Of a DNA stretch of 5,731 nt, positions 1 to 5,343 are shown piece by piece. The stretch spans positions 1 through 5,731 of the forward strand of contig CAYMWV010000203.1 of NCBI GenBank assembly GCA_964394395.1, given 5' to 3'. The notes below the pieces were generated by a model. It was not told where the DNA came from. It worked only from the letters and a program-made list of their open reading frames with translations, and did not search any database. Position numbers and translations under genes: made by a program. The number at the start of each line of letters is the position of its first letter. Position 1 is the first letter of the stretch. This DNA comes from Sediminispirochaeta sp964394395 (GTDB taxonomy: Bacteria > Spirochaetota > Spirochaetia > DSM-16054 > Sediminispirochaetaceae).

Positions 1-14
1 TTTGGGTTTTTTTT

Positions 15-37
15 GACGGCCACTAATCGTGGTCGTC
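15..37. repeat. Inverted repeat upstream of the glycosidase gene
   Basis: GACGGCCAC and GTGGTCGTC form a 9-bp stem (one G-U pair as RNA) around the 5-nt loop TAATC. On the plus strand the run of eight T lies before the stem, not after it, so this is not a canonical intrinsic terminator in either direction. It could be an operator for the downstream promoter or a remnant of the preceding transcription unit. Its role is unknown. Confidence 0.45.
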
Positions 38-73
38 TCACATTTCGAATTGCTGTCCTTTTCCCTAGCCCCC

Positions 74-102
74 TTGACAATCTTTCCGCCAAAAAGTAAA
101 TT
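74..102 (+). promoter_or_regulatory. Candidate sigma70-type promoter for the glycosidase gene
   Basis: A perfect -35 box TTGACA (74-79) is followed after 17 nt by TAAATT (97-102), which matches 4 of 6 positions of TATAAT. Transcription would begin near 109, leaving a leader of roughly 90 nt before the ATG at 202. A second TTGACT at 102-107 has no good -10 partner. In the leader, AGAAT-TTTT-ATTCT (140-153) is a short AT-rich inverted repeat that could be a regulator site. This is a consensus match only. Confidence 0.45.
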
Positions 103-201
103 TGACTTCCCACGATATACGTAGTAATTTAATATCTCAAGAATTTTTATTCTCAATTAGTGTAGGTGTGCCCTTTTGGTAGTGCGCCTTTAAAGGGGAT
201 T

Positions 202-1644
202 ATGCATAGTTCAGTTGTTACCAAAAAAGGATTTCCGATTGTCCATTTTTACGATCAGGATTTTGTTGATATTTATGAGAAAAGTTGGGCTTGGATTGAG
301 GAATCCTGGTATAAAAACAACAACAAGAAAAACGGCTTGCAGGAGCAGTTTTTCCGCTATCCCGGGAACGACACGGTTCATCAATTTGACGCCTGTTTTT
401 CCACCTTCTTTCTTGTCTACAGTAACAGGGTTTTCTCCTCTTTCCTGAATTTGGACAATTTCTATGGTAAGCAGGAAGAGGATGGGGCTATCCGATGCGC
501 CTACCGAGTAGACGATGGAACTCCTGTTCTTACTGACGCCAATCCCCTGGGAGTGGGCCCGCCTCTTTTTGCCTTCGCAGAGTACAACCTCTTTCACAAA
601 GTGGGCAACAAGAAGCGTCTCAAGGAGATTATGCCCATCCTGGAGAAGTACTGGAACTGGCTTGAAGCCAATTTCCGGGATGAAACAGGCCTCTATGCAG
701 TACCCCTTGAGGCTACCTTAATGGAAAACGCTCCCAGGAAAGATGCAGTATACCTTCTCGACTTCAACACTCAGCAGGCGGTAAATGCCCTCTACATGAG
801 TGCTATTGGAGATGTTCTCAACGACAAGGAGATCAGTTTCAGGTACAAACGAAATTATTTCTCTCTTAAAACCCGAATCAACTCTCAGATGTGGGATGAG
901 GAGAGCGGTTTCTACTACGATCTGGACAAGGATGGCAATCGGACCGGAGAGAAATCGATTGCCGCCTACTGGACCTTGCTGGCGGAAATCCCTAACGAAG
1001 ATAAATCAGCTGCTCTCATCGCCGAGCTGAAAAATCCGGATACCTTTGGAACAGAGCACCCCTTTCCTACTATTGCGGCAAATTCCCCCCTCTTTGAGGA
1101 TGATGGTCACGGCTGCCGGGGATCAGTCTACCCAGTCTTCAACTTTATGGTGATAAAAGGGCTGGAAAAGTATGCCCGGTACGAACTCGCTCGAGAAGCG
1201 GCGATCCGGCACCTCTATTTTATCCTCGACACCCTCCATCCGGAGGGGGATAAAAAGGGAGACCTGTGGGAAGCTTATCTTCCCCACCGGGATGGAGCAG
1301 CAAAATGGCCTGAAAACAAAGAGTTCCCCCGTCCTCTCTACCTTCCCGGAGTAGCCCTTTCCACCATCGCTTTAATGATTGAAAATGTCCTGGGCCTCAC
1401 CATCAGCCTGCCCCGGAAAACAGTAGACTGGATCGTCCCCACATTAGAGATTATGGGTATCGAAAATCTCTCTCTGAAGCGTAACATGATCACCATCTTA
1501 AGCAATAAGAGCTCCCGTGGATGGGAAATCCGGCTGGAATCGGAGAAACTCTACTACTTCACCATTACCGTGTTGGATGAAAAGAAAAAGAAAACCCTGC
1601 CCATTCCTTCGGGCAAGTGTTCCATGCTGATCGACAAGCTCTAA
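202..1644 (+). CDS. Trehalase/GH63-like (MGH1-type) alpha/alpha-barrel glycosidase
   Basis: The product of 480 residues resembles the (alpha/alpha)6-barrel glycosidases of the GH37/GH63 trehalase and glucosidase group, often annotated as MGH1-like or trehalase family. Visible signatures are QFDACFSTFF (61-70), the WDEESGFYYDLDKDG block (231-245), CRGSVYPVFNFMVIKGL (305-321), which corresponds to the family's WRGPVWP-type segment, and LWEAYLP (355-361), which ends in the usual LPG...IENVLGL helix (381-399). E357 is a plausible catalytic base, by position only. No signal peptide or membrane segment is seen, so a cytoplasmic enzyme acting on alpha-linked oligosaccharides is likely. The substrate cannot be told. 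I chose ATG 202 over GTG 166: AAAGGGG lies just upstream, although only 3 nt away, and the 12 extra residues look non-conserved. The C-terminal ~80 residues form a beta-rich tail (DW...LESEKLYYFTITVLDEKKKKTLPIPSGK). The frame stays open for 68 codons beyond the TAA stop. Confidence 0.8.
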   Translation: MHSSVVTKKGFPIVHFYDQDFVDIYEKSWAWIEESWYKNNNKKNGLQEQFFRYPGNDTVHQFDACFSTFFLVYSNRVFSSFLNLDNFYGKQEEDGAIRCAYRVDDGTPVLTDANPLGVGPPLFAFAEYNLFHKVGNKKRLKEIMPILEKYWNWLEANFRDETGLYAVPLEATLMENAPRKDAVYLLDFNTQQAVNALYMSAIGDVLNDKEISFRYKRNYFSLKTRINSQMWDEESGFYYDLDKDGNRTGEKSIAAYWTLLAEIPNEDKSAALIAELKNPDTFGTEHPFPTIAANSPLFEDDGHGCRGSVYPVFNFMVIKGLEKYARYELAREAAIRHLYFILDTLHPEGDKKGDLWEAYLPHRDGAAKWPENKEFPRPLYLPGVALSTIALMIENVLGLTISLPRKTVDWIVPTLEIMGIENLSLKRNMITILSNKSSRGWEIRLESEKLYYFTITVLDEKKKKTLPIPSGKCSMLIDKL

Positions 1645-1851
1645 ACTCCAGAATATCTTGCCTCGGATCCAGGATTCTATAAGAACCTAAAGGAGTACCC
1701 GGACCCCCAAATTGCGCCTCAAGAAAATTGGACCTGGAAACTGAACGCTGCTGCCCTGAAACCTGCTCCGTCCCCGGAGAATCCCCCGGAAAATCCGAGC
1801 AAGTCGCCAAAACCTGTCCCAAAAAAACCCAGAATCCGTTCCGAACATTAA
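1645..1851 (+). other. In-frame reading frame after the glycosidase stop
   Basis: Directly after the TAA at 1642-1644 the same frame runs 68 codons to a TAA at 1849-1851. The conceptual product looks protein-like: an N-terminal part with TPEYLASDPGFYKNLKEY and NWTWKL, then a Pro/Lys-rich tail with a PENP-PENP repeat and SPKPVPKKPRIR. The PENP repeat comes from a 12-bp tandem duplication (1772-1783 and 1784-1795, 11 of 12 identical) that preserves frame. There is no ATG, GTG or TTG in the frame, so it could be made only by stop readthrough, or it is the detached tail of a formerly longer gene. Chance is possible: roughly 1 in 25 to 30 random stretches of this length lacks a stop, and the region is C-rich. 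Confidence 0.3.
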
Positions 1852-1942
1852 GGCTGTCCCGCAACTTATTTTGAATATCAGACACTTATAGTGGTGATAG
1901 AATTGGAATAGCTCCATATAGGGTGGTTTAGACAGCCTTGAT
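1847..1942. mobile_element. Possible mini-element or IS remnant with 12-bp terminal inverted repeats
   Basis: ATTAAGGCTGTC (1847-1858) and GACAGCCTTGAT (1931-1942) are inverted copies matching at 11 of 12 positions, with a perfect 9-bp core (AAGGCTGTC/GACAGCCTT). They bound 72 nt of AT-rich DNA that includes the small palindrome CACT-TAT-AGTG (1883-1893). Ends of the GGCTGTC type occur on several IS families, for example IS1182-like elements. No transposase is present, and I see no convincing target-site duplication. It may be a MITE, a decayed IS or a chance stem. It sits in the gap between convergent genes. Confidence 0.35.
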
Positions 1943-1956
1943 TCAGTGGGATTAAT

Positions 1957-1988
1957 GCTGCAAGATGGGCTGAATTGAAATCTGCAGC
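1957..1988. terminator. Stem-loop between convergent glycosidase and recR, possible terminator
   Basis: GCTGCAAGAT and ATCTGCAGC form a 9-bp stem with one bulged base around a 13-nt loop, ending exactly at the recR stop codon (1989). Neither strand has a clear T run after it, so intrinsic termination is doubtful. It overlaps an alternative pairing, ATTCAG (1941-1946) with CTGAAT (1970-1975). It may protect the 3' end of either transcript. Confidence 0.3.
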
Positions 1989-2582
1989 TTAAAACTTGCT
2001 CCGTCCCCGAAAACTGCGGGCAAGAGTAAGTTTATCCGCATACTCCAGATCCCCCCCCACAGGAAGGCCCGAAGCAAGACGGCTAATTTCTACAGCTTTA
2101 TCCTTCAAAAGGCTCTGCAGATAGAGGGCAGTAGTATCACCTTCCACGGTGGGATTGGTGGCAATAATAAGCTCTTTCACATCCGCCACTGAGGCCCGTT
2201 TTACCAGTTCATGAATGGAAAGATCTCCCGGGCCAACCCCGTTCATTGGGTTGATAGCGCCGCCAAGGACGTGAAAGAGGCCACTGTATTCGCCGGTGGA
2301 TTCAATAGTGGCCACATCCTGGGGCTCTTCTACTACACAGATAAGGCTTCTGTCTCGTCCAGGATCTGAGCAGATAGGACAAAGATCCTCCTCGCTGTAG
2401 TTCCCACAGACCCTGCAGGGACGGATCAGCTCTTTCAGGGTACGGATTTCATCTCCTAACTGCTTCACCCATTCCCCATCAGCTTTCAAGAGATAATGGA
2501 CAATCCGGGCGGCGCTTTTACGTCCCACCCCGGGAAGACGGGAAAATCGTTGAATGAGTCTGTCCAGTACGGAAAGTGCCAC
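1989..2582 (-). CDS. recR: Recombination mediator protein RecR
   Basis: RecR (197 residues, the usual length near 200) acts with RecO, and in some species RecF, to load RecA onto gapped single-stranded DNA in the cytoplasm. Domains in order: a helix-hairpin-helix around LPGVGRKSAARIV (16-28); a four-cysteine zinc site C56-x2-C59 and C68-x2-C71; a Toprim fold beginning ICVVEEPQDV (81-90) and including ATNPTVEGDTTALYL (141-155); and the C-terminal RLASGLPVGGDLEYADKLTL block (168-187). The start is GTG at 2582-2580. GGGAG lies 6 nt upstream (2589-2593), and MALSVLDRLI matches the family N terminus. A nearby ATG is out of frame. It is the last gene of the dnaX-ybaB-recR unit, 21 nt after ybaB. 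Its last codons (FRGRSKF) overlap one copy of the TCCGTCCCC motif found elsewhere in the window. Confidence 0.97.
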   Translation of the reverse strand: MALSVLDRLIQRFSRLPGVGRKSAARIVHYLLKADGEWVKQLGDEIRTLKELIRPCRVCGNYSEEDLCPICSDPGRDRSLICVVEEPQDVATIESTGEYSGLFHVLGGAINPMNGVGPGDLSIHELVKRASVADVKELIIATNPTVEGDTTALYLQSLLKDKAVEISRLASGLPVGGDLEYADKLTLARSFRGRSKF

Positions 2583-2588
2583 ATCTAT

Positions 2589-2593
2589 CTCCC
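2589..2593 (-). promoter_or_regulatory. Ribosome binding site deciding the GTG start of recR
   Basis: GGGAG sits 6 nt before the GTG codon at 2582-2580. It supports this non-ATG start over the overlapping ATG at 2584-2582, which is in another frame. Confidence 0.75.
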
Positions 2594-2603
2594 AGGCTCT
2601 GTC

Positions 2604-2996
2604 TTAAGCTCCACTTCCCCCAGGACTGCCGCCTGCTCCTGGGCTTCCACTCCCCTCTGGACCGCCGAAACCGCCACCCAGGTTATTCATCAAATCGGGA
2701 GGTAAATTCATTCCGGGGACCCCACCGGCAAGCTTACCCTGCATCTCTTCCCGAACCTTGGCAAAGGCATCGTTAAAAGCAGCCCTGACCAGATCTTCAA
2801 GCATCCCCACATCCTCCGGGTCCACCACCTCTTTCTCGATCCGTACCCCGAGAACCTGCATCTGGCCATTCATCTCTATAGCCACCATTCCGCCTCCGGC
2901 GGTTCCAATAACAATGATATCTTTCAGCTTCTCCTGCATATCTTTCATGCCCGACTGCAGCTGCTGTACATTCTTGAAAAGATCCATCGGATTCAT
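2604..2996 (-). CDS. ybaB: YbaB/EbfC family nucleoid-associated protein
   Basis: This is a small DNA-binding protein of the YbaB/EbfC family. Family members are dimers that coat DNA and are almost always encoded between dnaX and recR. The N-terminal helix MNPMDLFKNVQQLQSGMKDMQEKL (1-24) is the family's coiled-coil-forming segment. It is followed by the typical GTAGGGMVAIEMNGQMQVLGVRI strand region (31-53) and VVDPEDVGMLEDLVRAAFNDAFAKV (57-81). The length of 130 residues exceeds the usual ~105 because of a Gly/Ser/Pro-rich tail (about 107-130) after LPPDLMNNL. The ATG directly follows the dnaX TAG with no gap. Its GGAGG (3003-3007) lies inside dnaX with a 6-nt spacer, so translation is probably coupled to dnaX. 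Confidence 0.95.
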   Translation of the reverse strand: MNPMDLFKNVQQLQSGMKDMQEKLKDIIVIGTAGGGMVAIEMNGQMQVLGVRIEKEVVDPEDVGMLEDLVRAAFNDAFAKVREEMQGKLAGGVPGMNLPPDLMNNLGGGFGGPEGSGSPGAGGSPGGSGA

Positions 2997-4898
2997 CTAA
3001 TTCCTCCCTTCTGTACCCACTATTTCGCCTCGAAAAATATCCTTTACCAGGCGAATCTCCTCGTCACTCTTCTCAGGTTCCTCCCGAGTTTTGTCGGAAA
3101 TTACCTTCAATTTCACCTCCGGCCGAATACCGATTACCGGCAGCAGAATTTCGGAGATGGTCTGCACCTCTCCCCGGAGAAAGTTCACAGTAAAGCCGCT
3201 TTCAAAACTGAGGATGAGACTTCCATCCTTCAGATACCAGCTTTCAGTCTTTTCCAGAGCCGAAACCAGGGCGGGTTTTGTTTTTCGTAATGAGCCTGTT
3301 ATCTGCTCCACCTCGCTATCACTAAGCATCCGGGGACCCGACGGGGATGGCACTGCACCGGAAACCGCCACACCAGGCGCCGAACCGGGGACGGAGGCTT
3401 TTCCTGCGGAGGCACCGGGGACGGAGGCTGTATCTGAAGAAGTGGCGGGGACTGCACCAGAGGAAACCGTACCAGAGGGGACGGAGGAGCCCTCTTTGGA
3501 GGAACCCTCTTTGGTTAGAACTGGAGCAGCAGCGAGATCAGAAGCAGCAGAATCCTTATCCTCAGCTGATGTGCCCTGGTAGGAGTAATCATCCTCCCCG
3601 TCCCAAGCCTCTTCACCATTGGCATAAGCATCAGAACCTTCTTCCGGGATAGCCCCGGAGGCAGCACCAACGTCAGCACCGACATCGGACCCGGCATCCC
3701 CGGCACCTGCGGCACCCCCAGCTCCCCCATCTTTACCGTGCAAAGGCAAATCTCCCCGGATCAGTTCGTTCCGCAAGCCATCAATCTCCTGAAGGATCTC
3801 CCGGGGAGAGAGGTAGCTTTTCATCCCCGCCAGGCGGCTGAGGAGCAGTTCCAGCTCAAAGCGCTGATTCAAACTGTAACGAATCTCCCGGTAGAGCCGT
3901 AAGAGCAGTTCGATGGCTGTCTCCAGCTGATTGATACTCCAGCAACTGCGCGCCTCGGAGCTGAAGCGCTCGGGGCTGTAACCCAACACCGCCTCTTTTT
4001 TGATTCCGTGGTGCATGAAGAGGAGGTTCCGAAAATATTCGGCCAAGTCGATGATGAACTGCTCCACCGCCACCCCGTCGGCGAGAATTGATTCTGCAAG
4101 TTCGATCGCCCGGCCCGCATCTTCTGCGGCCAGGGCATCCGCCACACTGTTTATCCGTTCCAGTCCCACCAGCCCCAGTTTCTTACGGATCTCCTCCAGG
4201 GTAATGCCGCTTTTGCTGAAAGATGCCACCTGGTCGAAGAGGGTGTAGGCGTCCCGAAGGCTCCCAGTAGCCTCCTTGGCAATCCAGAAAAGGGCCTCTC
4301 CCTCCGCCTGGACCTCCATTTCAGCGGCCGCCTCAACAAGTTTTTCCTTGATAAGCTCCGGAGCGATGAGACGGAAGCTGAATTGCTGACAACGGCTCTT
4401 AATGGTGGCCGGAACCTTGTGAATTTCCGTAGTGGCAAAGATAAAAACGATATAGGGAGGCGGCTCTTCAATGGTCTTGAGCAGGGCATTGAAGGCGCTG
4501 TTGGAAAGCATGTGCACCTCGTCAATGATGTAGACTTTGTAGCGGCCGCTGCCGGGAGCAAAAAGCACCTCGTCCTTTATCTCCCGAACATCGTTGACAC
4601 TTGTGTTGCTCGCCCCATCAATCTCGATCACATCGAGGCTGTTTCCCCGGCTGATCTCTTTGCAGTTGCTGCATTCACCACAGGGTCTTGGCGTTGGGCC
4701 TTGTTCACAATTGAGCGCCTTGGCAAGGAGCCGGGCAGCAGAGGTTTTCCCCACCCCCCGGGGCCCCGAAAAGAGGTAAGCGTGGGCTATTCGTTCGGAA
4801 GCTATAGCATTGGAGAGGGTGGAGACGACGAATTCCTGCCCCACCAGGGTCTCAAATCCCTGGGGCCGCTTTCTGGTTGCTGTTACTTCATACGACAT
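2997..4898 (-). CDS. dnaX: DNA polymerase III subunit tau (clamp loader ATPase DnaX)
   Basis: DnaX is the AAA+ motor of the clamp loader: it loads the beta clamp and, as tau, links polymerase to helicase. With the start at ATG 4898 the protein has 633 residues and begins MSYEVTATRKRPQGFETLVGQE, matching the family. Visible are Walker A GPRGVGKTS (45-53), zinc cysteines C64, C73, C76 and C79, Walker B VYIIDEVH (122-129), sensor 1 FATTE (154-158), the SRC motif with the arginine finger (168-170), and sensor 2 in TGSLRDAYTLFDQ (211-223). Domain III runs to about 365. A low-complexity Ala/Gly/Ser/Glu linker (about 389-523) precedes a C-terminal alpha-binding domain (525-605). The frame extends upstream to ATG 4949, but those 17 residues lack family similarity. 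The SD is weak (GAGG, 11 nt upstream of ATG 4898), so the start is probable rather than certain. ybaB and recR follow in the same operon. No convincing gamma frameshift site was found. Confidence 0.96.
   Translation of the reverse strand: MSYEVTATRKRPQGFETLVGQEFVVSTLSNAIASERIAHAYLFSGPRGVGKTSAARLLAKALNCEQGPTPRPCGECSNCKEISRGNSLDVIEIDGASNTSVNDVREIKDEVLFAPGSGRYKVYIIDEVHMLSNSAFNALLKTIEEPPPYIVFIFATTEIHKVPATIKSRCQQFSFRLIAPELIKEKLVEAAAEMEVQAEGEALFWIAKEATGSLRDAYTLFDQVASFSKSGITLEEIRKKLGLVGLERINSVADALAAEDAGRAIELAESILADGVAVEQFIIDLAEYFRNLLFMHHGIKKEAVLGYSPERFSSEARSCWSINQLETAIELLLRLYREIRYSLNQRFELELLLSRLAGMKSYLSPREILQEIDGLRNELIRGDLPLHGKDGGAGGAAGAGDAGSDVGADVGAASGAIPEEGSDAYANGEEAWDGEDDYSYQGTSAEDKDSAASDLAAAPVLTKEGSSKEGSSVPSGTVSSGAVPATSSDTASVPGASAGKASVPGSAPGVAVSGAVPSPSGPRMLSDSEVEQITGSLRKTKPALVSALEKTESWYLKDGSLILSFESGFTVNFLRGEVQTISEILLPVIGIRPEVKLKVISDKTREEPEKSDEEIRLVKDIFRGEIVGTEGRN
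3003..3007 (-). promoter_or_regulatory. Ribosome binding site of ybaB inside the dnaX 3' end
   Basis: GGAGG lies 6 nt before the ybaB ATG and within the last codons of dnaX. With the TAG-ATG junction this is a classic arrangement for translational coupling. Confidence 0.8.
3369..3488 (-). repeat. Four-copy 30-bp (10-residue) repeat in the DnaX linker
   Basis: On the plus strand GGGGAC recurs at 3387, 3417, 3447 and 3477, exactly 30 bp apart. The three copies at 3387, 3417 and 3477 extend to GGGGACGGA. In DnaX this gives residues 471-510 as SSVPSGTVSS, GAVPATSSDT, ASVPGASAGK and ASVPGSAPGV, with a shared [SA]VP[GAS] core. Just N-terminal in the protein is a separate 5-residue tandem KEGSS-KEGSS (463-472). 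The repeats keep frame and lie in the flexible part of the linker, so copy number could vary without harm to the folded domains. Confidence 0.75.
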
Positions 4899-4950
4899 GG
4901 TCCCAACCGCCTCGGGAAAGAAATAGACGACCGCCGCACTTATGTACATC

Positions 4951-4983
4951 CCCCGGAAAGGGGTTACTATCGGCCTTCGGCCG
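4951..4983 (-). other. Two hairpins in the dnaX leader
   Basis: Between the SRP RNA and dnaX the minus strand contains CGGCC-GAA-GGCCG (4983-4971) and CCCC-TTTCC-GGGG (4963-4951). Both would form in the RNA ahead of the dnaX start. They may insulate dnaX mRNA after cleavage from the stable-RNA transcript or affect initiation. I see no convincing separate promoter for dnaX in this gap, so its transcription may depend on readthrough of the ffs terminator. Confidence 0.4.
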
Positions 4984-5002
4984 CCGTCGGTGGACGTGTG
5001 TT

Positions 5003-5015
5003 AAAAAAAACCCCC
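5003..5015 (-). terminator. Likely intrinsic terminator at the 3' end of ffs
   Basis: On the minus strand GGGGG is followed at once by eight T. There is no local CCCC partner. The G run instead pairs with the CCCC at the 5' end of the SRP RNA (5130-5127), so the closing stem of ffs probably doubles as the terminator stem. dnaX lies about 105 nt beyond, which suggests partial readthrough. Confidence 0.6.
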
Positions 5016-5130
5016 GGCGCCGATCAAGCCGCATGCGGCTCATTATCCGGCCGCTTACCGCTGCTACCTTCCGGTCCTGACGGAGTTGGGCGGTGAATAA
5101 TAGCGCAGGACCTGACCGGAAGCCAAGGGG
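5011..5130 (-). ncRNA. ffs: Signal recognition particle RNA, small bacterial (4.5S) type
   Basis: The minus strand carries the near-universal SRP domain IV core: GTCAGGACC-GGAA-GGTAGCAGC, with the GGAA tetraloop at 5072-5069 and the Ffh-binding internal loop on each side. The arms fold back along the whole length: ATTATTC with GGATAAT, CCGC with GCGG, TGCGCT with AGCCGCA (one bulge), CCGGTCAG with TTGATCGG (G-U pairs allowed), GGC with GCC, and CCCC with GGGG at the base. This gives an RNA of about 120 nt without an Alu domain. With Ffh it targets nascent membrane proteins to FtsY. The ends are inferred from the pairing, and the mature ends may lie a few nt inside. It begins 6 nt after tRNA-Ser(GGA), so it is almost certainly processed from the tRNA transcript. 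Confidence 0.93.
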
Positions 5131-5136
5131 AATTTA

Positions 5137-5224
5137 CGGAGAGAGAGGGATTCGAACCCTCGGAACCCGGTTAGAGTTCATACGCTTTCCAAGCGTACTC
5201 CTTCGGCCTCTCGGACATCTCTCC
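5137..5224 (-). tRNA. tRNA-Ser (anticodon GGA)
   Basis: An 88-nt class II tRNA. The acceptor arms GGAGAGA/TCTCTCC are complementary, with discriminator G typical of serine. The anticodon arm is TACGC-TTGGAAA-GCGTA, giving GGA, which reads UCC and UCU. The long variable arm pairs GAACTC with GGGTTC, and the T arm is GAGGG-TTCGAAT-CCCTC. CCA is not encoded. It is the last tRNA before ffs, with a 6-nt spacer. Confidence 0.96.
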
Positions 5225-5248
5225 AAATAATGCAAACGCTTTTTCCTA

Positions 5249-5335
5249 CGGAGAGAGAGGGATTCGAACCCTCGGTACCGTAAACGGTACAACGGATTTC
5301 GAGTCCGTCCGATTCAACCGCTCTCGCATCTCTCC
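5249..5335 (-). tRNA. tRNA-Ser (anticodon CGA)
   Basis: An 87-nt class II tRNA with acceptor GGAGAGA/TCTCTCC and discriminator G. The anticodon arm ACGGA-CTCGAAA-TCCGT gives CGA, which reads UCG only. The long variable arm contains GTACCG and CGGTAC as a perfect stem. The acceptor and T arms are identical to those of the downstream tRNA-Ser(GGA). CCA is not encoded. Confidence 0.96.
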
Positions 5336-5343
5336 GAACACAG

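Noticed and set aside
166..201. GTG start adding 12 residues to the glycosidase
   Set aside because: No clear ribosome binding site precedes it and the added residues (CPFGSAPLKGI) look like untranslated leader, including the AAAGGGG ahead of ATG 202.
1565..1917. Minus-strand frames of 106 and 76 codons in the glycosidase-recR gap
   Set aside because: The longer one overlaps the glycosidase C terminus, and both run across the inverted-repeat element. No good ribosome binding site or family signature is seen. The C-rich region simply has few stops.
3091..3582. 163-codon plus-strand frame opposite the DnaX linker
   Set aside because: Its low-complexity product is the complement of the repeat-rich dnaX linker. 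It has no ribosome binding site of note.
3993..4002. AAAAAAG run in dnaX (minus strand) as a programmed frameshift site making gamma
   Set aside because: The codon phase is AAA AAA GAG rather than the A AAA AAG phase of the known E. coli site. A -1 shift would add 46 codons and give a protein of about 347 residues, cut inside domain III, so a functional gamma is unlikely.
4899..4949. Upstream ATG of dnaX adding MYISAAVVYFFPEAVGT
   Set aside because: The family N terminus begins at MSYEV. The extension has no similarity to DnaX, and the GGGG before that ATG is in a hairpin.
4383..5096. 237-codon plus-strand frame opposite dnaX and ffs
   Set aside because: It is antisense to the conserved dnaX ATPase core and runs through the SRP RNA. 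The product shows no recognisable family features.
5107..5126. Second SRP-like core (CTGACCGGAAGCCAAGG) on the plus strand
   Set aside because: It is the complement of the 5' arm of the minus-strand SRP RNA and pairs with its 3' arm. It lacks the full GGAA-loop stem context of a second gene.
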